From Trifolium pratense (Eukaryota > Streptophyta > Magnoliopsida > Fabales > Fabaceae): a stretch of DNA of 64,000 bases. Positions 42,456 to 52,933 of the stretch are shown here, one piece after another (the first letter of the stretch is position 1; every line of letters starts with the position of its first letter). The position numbers and the translations under genes are program-made. The DNA lies in the NCBI RefSeq assembly GCF_020283565.1, contig NC_060060.1:930001-994000 (forward strand), in the 5' to 3' direction. The notes under the pieces were generated by a model. It did no database searches. It had not been told where the DNA came from and saw nothing but the letters and a program-made list of their open reading frames with translations.

Positions 42456-45400
42456 ATGACAAAATTTTATATGTTTATTTATGCTATAATTATCTTCTTT
42501 TCCGTATTTATAACAAATTGTAGTAAGTAATTTTAATCAACACTTTAAAATTCGGTGAACTGTAGTTCCTCGGTTTTGCTTAGTTTGTATTGGTATTTCT
42601 ATACAAAATTCAGTATCATATTATATTTTCATATTAATTTATAGAGTTAAGTAGATTTTTAGTACTTATAAATATGTCAAAATTCGTTTTTAGTCCATAT
42701 AAAAACTTTCAGCTGGTTTTGATCCTCAAAAATTTTCTATACGAATTTTGGTTCCTCCTTTTAATTCAACTTATCTGTATACTCGAACTATTTTTTCTAC
42801 ATTCATGTTTTTAGTTCATTATATAAACCTCTCTTAAAAATATTTAATTTCCCGATCAAAAGTTTCAATTTTTTAATGAGTTTTTGTTTATAATAATATA
42901 AAAATATCACCCACAAAAATTTAGTTTTTTATAATAAGGGATGAATTAGATATGAATTTTTAAGTTTCTGGCACTTAAAAAATCATATTTAATTCATATG
43001 ATTTAAGAAGTTCGGATGTTTGTGGGAGAGATTTTTATATAATTATTATAAACATGAATACAAAAATTCATTCAAAAATATTAAAGTATACATGAGTTGA
43101 CTAAAAATTGGAATCAAAAGTTATGACAGAAAATATTTGGATGACCTAAACTTGTTGAAATTCCTAATAATTCTTTGGTTTAAATTTTGGAAAACCATCA
43201 TTTTAGTCCTTGGAAATGTATCTGAACATCACATTTGTCTCGGACGAACATTTTAAAATTGAGATGACCCATAAACTTAACACTTTAAGATTTTGGGTAA
43301 GACTTTGGTGAGTGTAATTTCCAACTCACTTGTGAAATTATTCTTAAGCCCAATATGGATGATCCTCCGGCTATCATCTCGTGACCCAACACCTGAATAT
43401 ATCGAAATTGCAATCAGATCCACATGTAACGCCCCAAAATTTAGAAATAATTAGTTTATTAAAACTTATTCGCTTTAAGTGTTTTTGACGTGTTAGTAAA
43501 TTTTTGGTGGATAGAATGTAAGATCCCGATATTTTATTAAAAATTTTATTGGTTAATAATTGATTTCATTTGACCAAACCATAATTCATTTGTTTCTTAA
43601 TTTCTATCGTGAACCAAACGTGAAGCCTTGACCATGGTGGATTCATATGGCTTGGTCATATGCTAATTTATTACCTTGATTTAATACCAATTCATTTTGC
43701 CACACGTTTTACTTTCATGGTTACAAGACAAACCACCTTAATGATATTTAATCTCTCTTCAAGTAACCCCTTGAATGCACTTGATGAAGAATGATTTCCT
43801 TGTCTCACATTAAAATAATTTCCATATAATTCCTCTTATAACCTCCTTGTATTCCTAGAAGTTAAAACGTGAGACTTCCCTTGTTTTCTTGAATTCATCT
43901 TTATGACAATGATCTCTTTTGTGAATGACATTCCATACACATCATCAAGCTTTGTTATAAGTTTCATTCTTCTCGAGTTCAATTTGTCATGTGCACGACA
44001 CGCGAGATTTCATTTTCAACCGTTGGATTGTCGAAACGAACTCTGGAGCGAGAGATATCGTGTGTGCTCTATAGCTGTGAATTTTAGAGTAAAATCGCTT
44101 GGAAGTAAAGCGCTTGAGGTAAGGGCTCTTTCCCCATATATTCATACTACGTAAGGATTGTGTTGTGAAGTGGTAATGGAGTCTTTATCTTTTAAAAGAA
44201 AATAATTAAAAATAAACTAATAGAAAGAAACTAGTCTTGTTTGAAGTGTGTTTGTTGTTGTTTGAGAAGTGAGTTGATGATGATTTGGTGACTTATAAAA
44301 GTAATAAATAATTAAAAAAAAAGGAGAAAATAAATAAAGAAGAAATTCTTATGAAAATAATGTTCTTGGTTTGGTCCATGTACATACACCGTTATTATGC
44401 TATAAATTAACCAGTATATTTATATGGTTATGGTTGCTAGCATCACTTGGTTTATGAATACTTTTTAGACTCCGCGTGTGCTGATGTTGTTGCTTTATTT
44501 CATGACTTGTTTCATGTAAAGAGATTTATATAACAAAAGTTAGTAATAAGTTAGTCAGTTGTGTGTTTGCTTATGTGTGTAATGATTTGTTGTTGTAATT
44601 GAAAATAAAAATTACATTAAGATATATGTCGTTGTTTATAAGGTGTTGTCTATAAGTTGTTGACTATTGATGTTGTTTCTTGATTAAGCCATTGTCTATC
44701 GATGTTGTTTCGAGATTAAGCCGTTGATTATTGGTATTGTTATAAGGACGATGAAGTTGTTAAATAATGTTGCCCATTAACGTTGCTTATTATAACTTGA
44801 CATGTATTAATTCATGTGTGCCAATGACGTTGCCTATTGTAGTTGTATAAATGACGTTGCTTAATGATGTTGCTTATTGATGTTGTTCAACGAAGTTGAA
44901 AATAATGGTCGTGTACTTGTTGGTATTCATTAGTATCAGTTTTTTTTTGTGTCTTTTGATCAAAGAGGTATAAATTTATTATTATTTGATTCTGAGTTTA
45001 ATTAGTGAAGTGTATGAGTATGATTGGTATTTTGGTGTTGAGATTAATCGGTGAAGAATATAACTGGTATTGAATATTATATTAAATTGGTGGTCTCTGA
45101 CTATTTTTTTCTTGAAAAATAAAGATTATATTTTTTGGAAATCTTTTGATTGATGAAGTGTTTTATTATTGTTTTGTGACATTTTTCTTATGGTGAGTAT
45201 GATTCAATTTGGATAAGGAAATTGACCCTTACATTTAACATTTTAGGTACTGAAGAAGATGCTTGTTTGATGATTTGAGTTGAAGCGTGTACGGGGCAAA
45301 ATGGATTTTTATAAATTGAGAACTTTATGTAATGGATAGTCCGTTGGGACACTCTTTTTTTTTAATAATTGTGTAAATAAAGTTTTTCTAAATAATTTCT

Positions 45401-45789
45401 TTATTTTAGAATTCGGTCTGTTACACCACAAGTGTCTTTTTAACATTTTTTATTATTCATTTTAGTCCTCAAATCATTTTAGTAAGAATGTATTTGCAAT
45501 TTGATACATTTTGGGACGAATATGATATTCAGTCACTTCGAGAGACTAAAATGGTGGTTTGTCCTTTAAATTTTCTTATTCAAAATTGTTTCACCCATTT
45601 TGATCATAACATTCTGTAATTCTATTATTAGATCTGCTTGGCTGCCGAAATAATGAGGATTGTCAAAATTCTCCATTTTGTAAGGAACCTGACGATCTTG
45701 CAATCTGTTTGTTTGTGAATCCAATGACCGGAGTAGGGATTTGTGCATGTTACGGGAAGATCACAGTGCACAATATTAGTGGCAGTTGA
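42456..45789 (+). CDS. NCR peptide gene E (74 aa), plus strand, giant intron
   Basis: Exon 1 is 42456-42522 and exon 2 is 45632-45789. The phase-1 intron is 3,109 bp, against 0.8-0.9 kb in paralogues. The signal peptide is MTKFYMFIYAIIIFFSVFIT (start MTKF instead of MVKV). The mature part has six cysteines, x5, x5, x8, x11, x1 (GCRNNEDC ... GICACYGK), and is acidic. The donor GTAAGTAA and acceptor TCTATTATTAG are intact. The intron growth is caused by a MITE (43189-45564) that contains a solo LTR. This is the only NCR gene here on the plus strand. Both exons are intact. Whether the long intron is still spliced efficiently is not known. Confidence 0.86.
43189..45564. mobile_element. MULE-type MITE in the NCR E intron, itself interrupted
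   Basis: The termini GGAAAACCATCATTTTAG and inverted CTAAAATGGTGGTTTGTCC are flanked by the 10-bp repeat TTTAAATTTT (43179-43188, 45565-45574). The empty target CCTTTAAATTTTCTTATTC is seen in the NCR B intron. Removing the nested LTR leaves about 370 bp. Confidence 0.85.
43425..45425. mobile_element. Solo LTR (Ty3/gypsy type, 2,001 bp)
   Basis: It starts TGTAACGCCCCAAAATTT and ends GGTCTGTTACA, with the 5-bp duplication CCACA on both sides (43420-43424, 45426-45430). The interior has many GTTGTTxxTTGATGTTG-like repeats (44640-44900) but no pol. Length and TGTAACxCCC start fit chromovirus LTRs of the Tekay type. Unequal recombination between the two LTRs of a full element is the usual origin. 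Confidence 0.88.
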
Positions 45790-46510
45790 ATGTGTGAAGA
45801 AGCCCTAAAAGTTAATTAAAAAAATTATGTTGTTGCTTTTATGATTTATTTCACAGTTTTATATTTTGTTTAATAAATTACATTCCTCTTCTTTGAAAGG
45901 ATTGAGTTTGAATTATACTTTCATTCTCTCTTATATTAAAAGATATACTTTAATCCATTTTAGCAAAATAAATATCTTTGTGATGATAAGTAATGACTTT
46001 AAATCGCTATTTTTTTTTGTTACATATAAATCGCTATTTTATTTTAAAATAATTTCGAACCATCATTTATGAAATTTCTTTTTATTTTGTATAGTTTCCT
46101 AATTTATACATTGTTCGTTTAGCATTAAATGATAATGATGTGAATAAAAAATATAAAAACATAGTATGTATTAAAATGAAGTGTTTTTTTATATACAAAA
46201 ATGAAGTGTTTATTAATGGAGATGAAGAATAAAATTCAATAAACATATGTATAGATTTTGATATAACGGGGAGGAGAAGAAATTTGGTTTTTCACAAATT
46301 TGGTTTGTTGCCATGGATTGTCTATTTCCGTTCCGAACACATTGCGATGCGCGAATTGTGAGGAAATTTGGTTTGTCGCTAATTTGGTTTGGGATAGAAA
46401 TTTCTAATTTGTGTGCGACGTAATTAGACAAAATTATTACTAGATTTCAATTAGAAAAAAAATCAAGCATGAAAAATGCAATACGCTTCACCATATATAG
46501 GGCCTGTTTG
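45790..46510. other. Intergenic, no feature supported
   Basis: AT-rich sequence downstream of NCR E. A short repeat AATTTGGTTTGT(C/T)G(C/T) occurs at 46300 and 46370. No coding signal was seen. Confidence 0.5.
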
Positions 46511-47094
46511 TAGGGTTGGGAACAGGCCAGGCCAGGCCAGGCCTTGACAGGCCTAAGCCTGGCCTACAATTTTTTTTCAGGCCTGAGCCTGGCCTGCGGC
46601 CTATCAAATGCTATTTTTTTTGGCCTGGCCTGAGCCTTTTAAAAGCCTGGCCTGGCCTTATAGCCTGTTTAAAAGCCTGTGTTACATTAAAGTTTCTCTA
46701 TATAGTTTTTTTAAATAGGCTAAACAGGCCTTAAAAAGTTCACATTTAAATTTTGATAATTTCTACAACATTAAGAAAAAGCTAATAATATGATTAACAC
46801 AATAATTAAAAACTAATAAAATAACAAATACGATTACGAAAAATAATAATTATTATAAATAATATTTTTTTATAAGATATAAATAATAATATTATATAAA
46901 TAATAATTATTATAAACAGGCCGGCCTATCAGGCTTCGTAGGCCTTTTAAGAAGCCTAAGCCTGGCCTATTTATGTAAACAGGCCATTTTCAAAGCCTAA
47001 GCCTGGCATTTTTAATAACCAGGCCAGGCCAGGCCGGGCTTATACAGGCCAGGCCGAAGGCCCCTGTAGGCCGCCTGGCCTATTCCCAACCCTA
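46511..47094. mobile_element. hAT-type MITE rich in AGGCCTGG motifs
   Basis: The termini TAGGGTTGGGAACAGGCC and inverted GGCCTATTCCCAACCCTA are flanked by the 8-bp repeat CCTGTTTG (46503-46510, 47095-47102). Both arms carry more than 20 GGCCTGG/CCAGGCC motifs around an AT-rich centre. No coding capacity. Confidence 0.92.
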
Positions 47095-47102
47095 CCTGTT
47101 TG

Positions 47103-47829
47103 TTTCAGCTTTAAGAAAATGAATTTTTTTTCTTTGTATTTTTGAAAATAGATTTTTTAAAACCATTTTTCAAAATATTACAAGATTTTTTATATTCATT
47201 TTTTCTAAATTTAAACACTAATTTTGACATCATATAACATAAACACACATTATTGAAATAGTCAAAATCACAATTTTTTCAAAAAGTTGTATTTCAAAAT
47301 TAAGTGATTTTTCGAAATTTTGATTTTTTTTATATTTGATTTTTATGAAAATCTATTTGAAATAGCTTCAAAATAAAGTGATTTTTCGAAATTTTGATAT
47401 CCAAATTTTTTTCAATAAAATGATCAAATACCTAAAATAACATTTTAAGAATAACTATTGAAACCAAATTTTCATTTTCAAGCTTTTATAAAAAAATTAT
47501 TTGTAAATTGTTTTTACACAAAATTATGTAACACTACAAGAATCTAATTTAAAAAATCTATAACAAACAGGCTCATACTATTAGTACTTTTCTTCTACAA
47601 TAAGTTGATTACTAATGTGTTACATTATATTTGTCAAAAAAAAAAAAAAAATGTGTTACATTATATGTCATGCTATATATTCAAGTGGAGAGCAATACGA
47701 TCTATTCTTGTTTGATGCAAATTTTGTGCAAATCTTCTTTACATTTCAAAGAAACAATATATAGAATCTTTCAGTTGATTGATGATGACAGCCAATTATA
47801 TGACACTTTTATAGTAGATTAGAGTAGTT
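47103..47829. other. AT-rich intergenic, no feature supported
   Basis: The segment AAAGTGATTTTTCGAAATTTTG recurs (47303 and 47371), a short local direct repeat. A poly(A)-rich stretch lies at 47636-47650. No gene was seen. Confidence 0.5.
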
Positions 47830-47949
47830 TTATAGTAAATAAAGACCAAAAGCAAGCAAATATCGGGAAAAGTGAACACCAAAGACCAGAATCAAGAAAA
47901 GTGGAAAAAGCAGCAAAAAAGGGCAAAAAATGGAATAAAGAAGCGCACC

Positions 47950-48185
47950 ATCGTAACCACGATGAGTCTGGGCGTGGTGCGATGAGAAATGGATAAAATT
48001 GAAGAAAATTTGCTGAAAATCTTTACCATCGTGGCACGATGGCTTGTCATCGTGGCACGATGATGACTTGAAAAATAAGCAGAAAATCCCGATGTAAATC
48101 TTCCATGACACCACGATAGGATCCATCGTGGCCACGATGAGGCAAAATTACACGCCATCGTGGCCACGATGGGTACGATGAAGGC
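47950..48185. repeat. Array of CATCGTGGCCACGATG palindromes
   Basis: Six to nine copies of CATCGTGGC(C)ACGATG or half-sites lie in otherwise AT-rich sequence. The arrangement mirrors the CACGCCGCGCGTG array at 32510-32765 but with a different core. Confidence 0.9.
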
Positions 48186-48461
48186 GCAGAAAAAGCCCAA
48201 ACCCAGCTGTAAAACTATAATAAATAAAGTCTTCCTCCTTCACAATTATTCATTTAGAAATGTTGAGAACAATTCAATATTCGCAAGAGAGTTAGGAGAA
48301 CTCTAAGGAGGAGGCAAGGAGGCCAAGGAACTCCAAGGCCAATAAGGTTTTTTTTTATGTCTTTGTAATTTATTTTTCCTAGGTTAGGTGGAGTCGAGAA
48401 ACTCCCTTACGAATGCTTGGTTGTATTATTTATAATATTTATAAATTTTAGTTATTTCTAT

Positions 48462-48570
48462 CACTACAAGAAATTTGACTTATAGCCACAGCAAAATCCC
48501 GTAGGTAATGGTTCCAAAACCGTGGGTATAGGCCGAAAAACCTATACCAACGGGCGTTTTTTTCCGTGTA
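48462..48570. mobile_element. CACTA left-end fragment (CCGTAGGTA family)
   Basis: CACTACAAGAAATTTGACTT is followed by CCCGTAGGTAATGG and CCTATACCAACGGGCG motifs. It matches, inverted, the right end at 40950-41147. The element body is missing. Confidence 0.65.
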
Positions 48571-49320
48571 CTTTGATTTGTTATTCAAACTCTTTTGTTG
48601 TCTGGTTTTAGTTATTTTAATATCGATCACATTAGAATAAAATCTAAGAACCTAGTGGATATCGCATAGGAAGCGAAGCTAGTAATCCCGACCGAAAGAT
48701 GACATACTAGGGCCTACATGAGACCATTAAATTCAGTATCTGCCATCTTAGTATAAGATTGGAAAGAACGTTAATTTCTACCTTGCAAAGTTTGCATGTG
48801 GGTAGGTGACTAGTTTTAGGCACACGTGACAGCTTATAATTTAGGGGTCCCCAATGCGATGAGACCACAGTTTAAACGAAAGAGTGGAGTTCTGGATTAG
48901 GGTGTCGTCTAAATAAAGATAAGGTAACCTTTAACTATAGGCTCTGTAAAAGCTTGTAATAGAAATAGGAACATATATTGCTTCAAACCTATTTTCAAGA
49001 GTTTAAATCCTTAGAGAGAGAAATAATTGAGCCACCAAGCGGGAGTAAGAGAGGGATCCGACCACACTTAACCACCCCGTATGGTCACACACACACCTTT
49101 TATTTTTCGCAATTTACTTTTTTGTCATTTATTTCCTGCATTTTACTAAAGTACCCGCAAAGATACCTTAAACAAACAAAGCGAATGCAGCTATCCTTTT
49201 TCCTAACCGAAACTAGTGGCCTTGGCACAATCCCTGTGGAGAACGATAAACTTGCTACTTTATTACTTGGTAGTGATTTTGTGCACTTGGAAAGCCGACC
49301 TTGAACATATTGATTAATTA

Positions 49321-49753
49321 CCAAGCATATATCCATGTAGCTTGGAATCTTCATGTAAGTCAATATTCTCCTTTTTTTTTTCATTTTATTATATAGTTTC
49401 TTTTGTTTCCCTAAATATCTTCAATTGACGATGGAGATACTTTTGTTTGTCAGTTTAATTCATAAAATTTCTTTCAAAAAATATACTAGAGATGTGTTTG
49501 CAATTTTAATATGTTTAAGGACTATATTAAAAGTCTCTCACAAATTCATAGACCGAAATGTCAACGGTACTCAAAATTAATATTACAACCAAATCTATCG
49601 GAGATGGCATTACAACATTTTACATCAACTACAACGCCACATTTAGTGCATTGCTAATTAAGCTCTTCTGATATAATCAGATTATGCTTCTTGTGATTTT
49701 GTTGATGCTTCGAATGAGATATTTTGATGAATCAGTTTAATTAAAACTTTTTA
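49321..49753. other. Intergenic, no feature supported
   Basis: AT-rich sequence with no coding or repeat signal that I can support. Confidence 0.5.
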
Positions 49754-50181
49754 TGTTATTTTCTGTTCTGGACCGAGCTTACAAGCTCGGTAGCCCAATC
49801 ATACGAGCTTATATAGCCGGAACAGCACCTAACAACACCTAATGTCATGGATGCTCGACATTCCAACGGTTATATTCCAATCCCTCTTGTAACGTCAAAT
49901 CCCACCGGAATGATGAGCATTAACTTCTCATCAAGGCTTTCTAGCCGTTTTTCGGCAGCCACTTGATGGTCATTAATGCCATCAAGGATCTTGGCCCTGC
50001 GCTGGGGGCTATATATACGTGATCTCATGCCATTCACAAGGTACGTATCATCTAGCACAGAAAACCTTCACTCCACACTTGAACTGACTTGAGCGTCGGA
50101 GTGCCCGCAGGTACACAACCCACCTCCGCTTCAACAAGGGAATCAAGAGCACAACGCCGGCGCAGTCGCATCTTCTGATCA
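49754..50181 (+). mobile_element. LTR-like sequence with promoter
   Basis: It starts TGTTATTTTCTGTTCTGG and contains GACCGAGCTTACAAGCTCGG (an 8-bp palindrome), a TATATATACGTGAT TATA-type box at about 50010, and a GAGCGTCGGAGTGCC segment near the end. The latter is a tract I associate with plant LTRs. No target duplication or second LTR was found, so this is a solo LTR or fragment. Confidence 0.4.
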
Positions 50182-51078
50182 GACACGATCATTTTCATTA
50201 TTGTTTTATATAATAAACTCAAAAATATTATATATTTTTTTTTATCAAATATTTCAGTACTACTTGTGAGGTTGATTTTAGAGAGGAGTTGATGCAAATG
50301 CGCGCTTTTCAAAATTAATGAAGTGTGACTGAATCATCAAATATTTTTATGATAGTAAACAAATGGAAAATAACTTTAGATTTTTTTAAATTCTCTATAA
50401 GTAAATATCTAGATTTTTTCAAAACAAAATCATTTTATTTTAAAATTTAAACAAGCACACTTAAATCACAACCCTTCCTATTTTTCTCATGCTCGTGCTT
50501 TTCCGCCCAACCGACGATAACATTATGGCATATAATGGCATTACTTTTCTTTAAATATCAAAATATAGACTTCGACCTCTAAAACCTAACTCACAAACAA
50601 ATACTAAATTCTTAGCTTATGGCTAGACCCGGAAAAAAATGAGAACATTTTCTTTTATGCCAATTTCATAGATTTGTCGAATGCCTGGTCGTTAGAGTGA
50701 AACTTTTATCTTGAAACTGGTTGATAATTTCCTCTATCTCCGTGATGGGTATTTTTCTTTACGTGATGGTAATTTTGAGGGGTTCTAATTTTTTCTGTTT
50801 TCTTGTAGTTTTATTTGCATGTGTTACCTTAAAAATTGTTAGATCAAGTATTTGTTGTTATGAACTTTTTCTTATATATTTTTTTTTCATTTTTATATTA
50901 ATGTAAAAATACATTTGCCATTCAAAAAAACAAAAATTAACCCATTTCACAATTGACATAGCCTAATGCTCAAATGGGAAATTAAAACATGCTAGCTCAA
51001 GACTGTTCTATGACCATAATTAGCCTTTTGAATAAACAAAGATTTGCAGCATACATTTTGTTAACAATACTATTACTA
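50182..51078. other. Intergenic, no feature supported
   Basis: AT-rich 3' flank of the small acidic-protein gene. TAGCTAACTTTAGTTAGGTAA (51080 region) is also found after the paralogue at 57395, so the duplicated 3' flank begins about here. Confidence 0.5.
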
Positions 51079-51372
51079 TTAGCTAACTTTAGTTAGGTAA
51101 CACATTCCACTACTAGAAATTTGCATTTTTCCAGTGGACTTAGACCAAAATTCCGCATAAAACACGTTTAAGAAATCTTTGATTTTAAGCGGCAGGAGAT
51201 AGTCATAGCCACCGTCATCATCATCGTCACCTTCCCTATATGAATCTGGATCCCTATTTTGAAAATGTCCTTCAATGCAAGCTCCAGATCTACAATAACC
51301 GAACCACTCACCTTCAGTAACACATCCGTTCTTAATTCTCATTGTTACAAAGGCCATGGAAATGGATTCCAT
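51079..51372 (-). CDS. Small Asp-rich protein gene, copy 1 (97 aa, C-terminus altered)
   Basis: It starts MESISMAFVTMRIKNGC, continues with EGEWFGYCRSGACIEGHF and reaches an acidic stretch DSYREGDDDDDGGYDY near residues 45-60. The paralogue at 57433-57621 stops eight residues later. Here one base is missing after GACTAT, so the frame passes the ancestral stop and runs into an inserted stretch of about 75 bp that begins like a CACTA end (CACTACTAGAAATTTGC). No signal peptide or membrane segment is visible, so a cytosolic or nuclear protein is likely. A TATA box (51499-51507) and a 5' UTR of about 100 bp precede it. The family was not recognised. Confidence 0.6.
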   Translation of the reverse strand: MESISMAFVTMRIKNGCVTEGEWFGYCRSGACIEGHFQNRDPDSYREGDDDDDGGYDYLLPLKIKDFLNVFYAEFWSKSTGKMQISSSGMCYLTKVS

Positions 51373-51507
51373 TTTGTTGAGAATGAAGAAAACTGTATGT
51401 CTTAAAATGTAAGTTGAAAAGAAGATAATTTAATTTGCTATGAGAAAGTTATAAGTTGTGTTGTGTTGTGTTTGAGTTGGAATTAGAGAGCAGTTGGTGT
51501 TTATATA
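51373..51507 (-). promoter_or_regulatory. TATA box and 5' UTR of small acidic-protein gene, copy 1
   Basis: TATATAAAC at 51499-51507 (minus strand) lies about 130 bp from the ATG. It is followed by an A/C-rich leader with AACACAACACAACACAAC. The same layout precedes the paralogue at 57622-57748. Confidence 0.7.
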
Positions 51508-51550
51508 GTGAAAAGAGAAGTTGCTGAACACAAACATGCCACTGAAGGCA

Positions 51551-51989
51551 GTGGCGGATCCAGGACCCTGGTTCAGGGGGTGCAAAATTATTATTATTTT
51601 TTTTTTGTATTAAAGATTAATGCTTGATAAAATCATCGCTTGGTGGTTGAAGGCAAAGAAAAAATGCACATGTTTTGAATTAAATCTCTGGTGGTTGAAT
51701 ACATCTACTTGATAAAATCATGGCTTGGTGCTTTTTGGAGAATCGAATCATAATGATTTTGAAAGTTCTCTTAATTTTAGTTCACTTAGCAGGGTCTTCA
51801 CATTTTATATGCAAAAGTCAGAATTTGAACTATAGACACTACAATTTTTTTACACACCCTAAACACTTCATTTTGTTTTTAAAAACCTAAACACTTCATT
51901 TATTCACGTTAAAAAAGATAAAATTCCAAAAATATAACTGTAAAATAAATCATAAAAGCACTAACATAATTTTAGTTTATTTTACTCTA
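51551..51989. other. Possible DNA-transposon terminus; otherwise no feature
   Basis: GGCAGTGGCGGATCCAGGAC followed by CAGGGGGTGC resembles a dispersed plant repeat end that I associate with hAT-like elements. No partner end was found, so it stays tentative. The rest is AT-rich without coding signal. Confidence 0.3.
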
Positions 51990-52139
51990 TCCTATCTTTT
52001 TTATAAAAAACAACTCATATTTTACGTTTATTAAATAATTGATGTATTTAATCTTATTATATAGATTAAATATATCAATTATATTATTTAATAAACATAA
52101 AAAATTCATCTATTTCTTATAAATAGGAGTAGAGATAGT
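51990..52139. repeat. AT-rich inverted repeat, probable MITE, 3' of NCR D
   Basis: TACTCTATCCTATCTTTTTTATAAA pairs with the right arm TTATAAATAGGAGTAGAGATAGTA, and the inner arms TTTATTAAATAATTGATG and its inverse also pair. The element ends about 30 bp from the NCR D stop, parallel to the Stowaway element after NCR A. Confidence 0.65.
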
Positions 52140-52167
52140 AATTAACTTTTACCGCTTCTTCAGACAT

Positions 52168-52566
52168 TCACAAGCCACTATTGTGCACTGTGATCTTCCG
52201 GAAACATCTACATATCCCAAATCCTTCTGGCTTTGAAACTGAAAACGAGCAGAGTGGAACAGCAGGAAGGGTACACTTATAACTTAGACAACCCACATGT
52301 TCTTCGCAGGCAATCACAGCTAATAAGAATTGAGGAACGTTATTAAAATGGGTGTCAAATAATTTTGAATGATAAAATTTAAAGATAATGTTTTTGTTAT
52401 CAGTATCTTTTAGACAAAATTTATTTAAAAATTAAATTTAAATTTTAATGTACTGTTTCACCGAATTTAAAAGCATTGATAAAATTTACTTACCACAATT
52501 TATTGTAGAAATAAATATGGAAAAAAAGATAATCACCCCATAAATTAACATATAAACTTTAACCAT
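52168..52566 (-). CDS. NCR peptide gene D (74 aa), compact
   Basis: Exon 1 is 52494-52566 and exon 2 is 52168-52319. The intron is only 174 bp, keeping just its two conserved ends. The signal peptide is MVKVYMLIYGVIIFFSIFIS then TINC. The mature part has six cysteines with spacing x5, x4, x7, x12, x1 (CEEHVGC ... GICRCFRK) and an extra cysteine at the end of exon 1. Unlike A, B, C and E it is mildly basic (five K/R, three D/E). Cationic NCRs are the subclass with antimicrobial activity. The small intron most simply reflects an internal deletion relative to the other copies. Confidence 0.86.
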
Positions 52567-52836
52567 ATCTTTTTTATGAATCTAGAAATAGGAATTATTT
52601 CATCACTTTATAGTGTCAAAAAAATATTTATTTCTTAACCCTCTGGTTGTCACGGAAGGGAATCTGGTAATTTAAAATTTGGTTGCGTGATATCTAACAA
52701 AAAATTGTTCCCACAAAAAATCGAACTCAGATTCTTCAGAACAATTCATCTTAAGGGAAACTCATTAACCACTTATATCCAATGTCTTGGTTAAAATAAA
52801 TCCATGCTTTTTGTTAACAAGAAATCATTCCTAAAA

Positions 52837-52933
<97 letters not shown>

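Larger units (their letters stand above)
47830..49320 (+). mobile_element. Tat/Athila-like Ty3/gypsy LTR, probable solo LTR
   Basis: In order it has a palindrome array (47950-48185), a TATAATAAATAAAGTC promoter-like stretch, and a TTCCTAGGTTAGGTGGAGTC segment. Then follow CCCTGTGGAGAACGATAAAC and TTGTGCACTTGGAAAG near the right end, as in Tat/Athila LTR 3' ends. Boundaries are approximate and no target duplication was confirmed. A CACTA end is inserted at 48462. Confidence 0.5.

Noticed and set aside
43903..44154. 83-codon frame inside the NCR E intron
   Set aside because: It lies within the solo LTR and resembles no protein.
47950..48185. CRISPR-like array
   Set aside because: The repeats are short palindromes with irregular spacing, and this is plant nuclear DNA.
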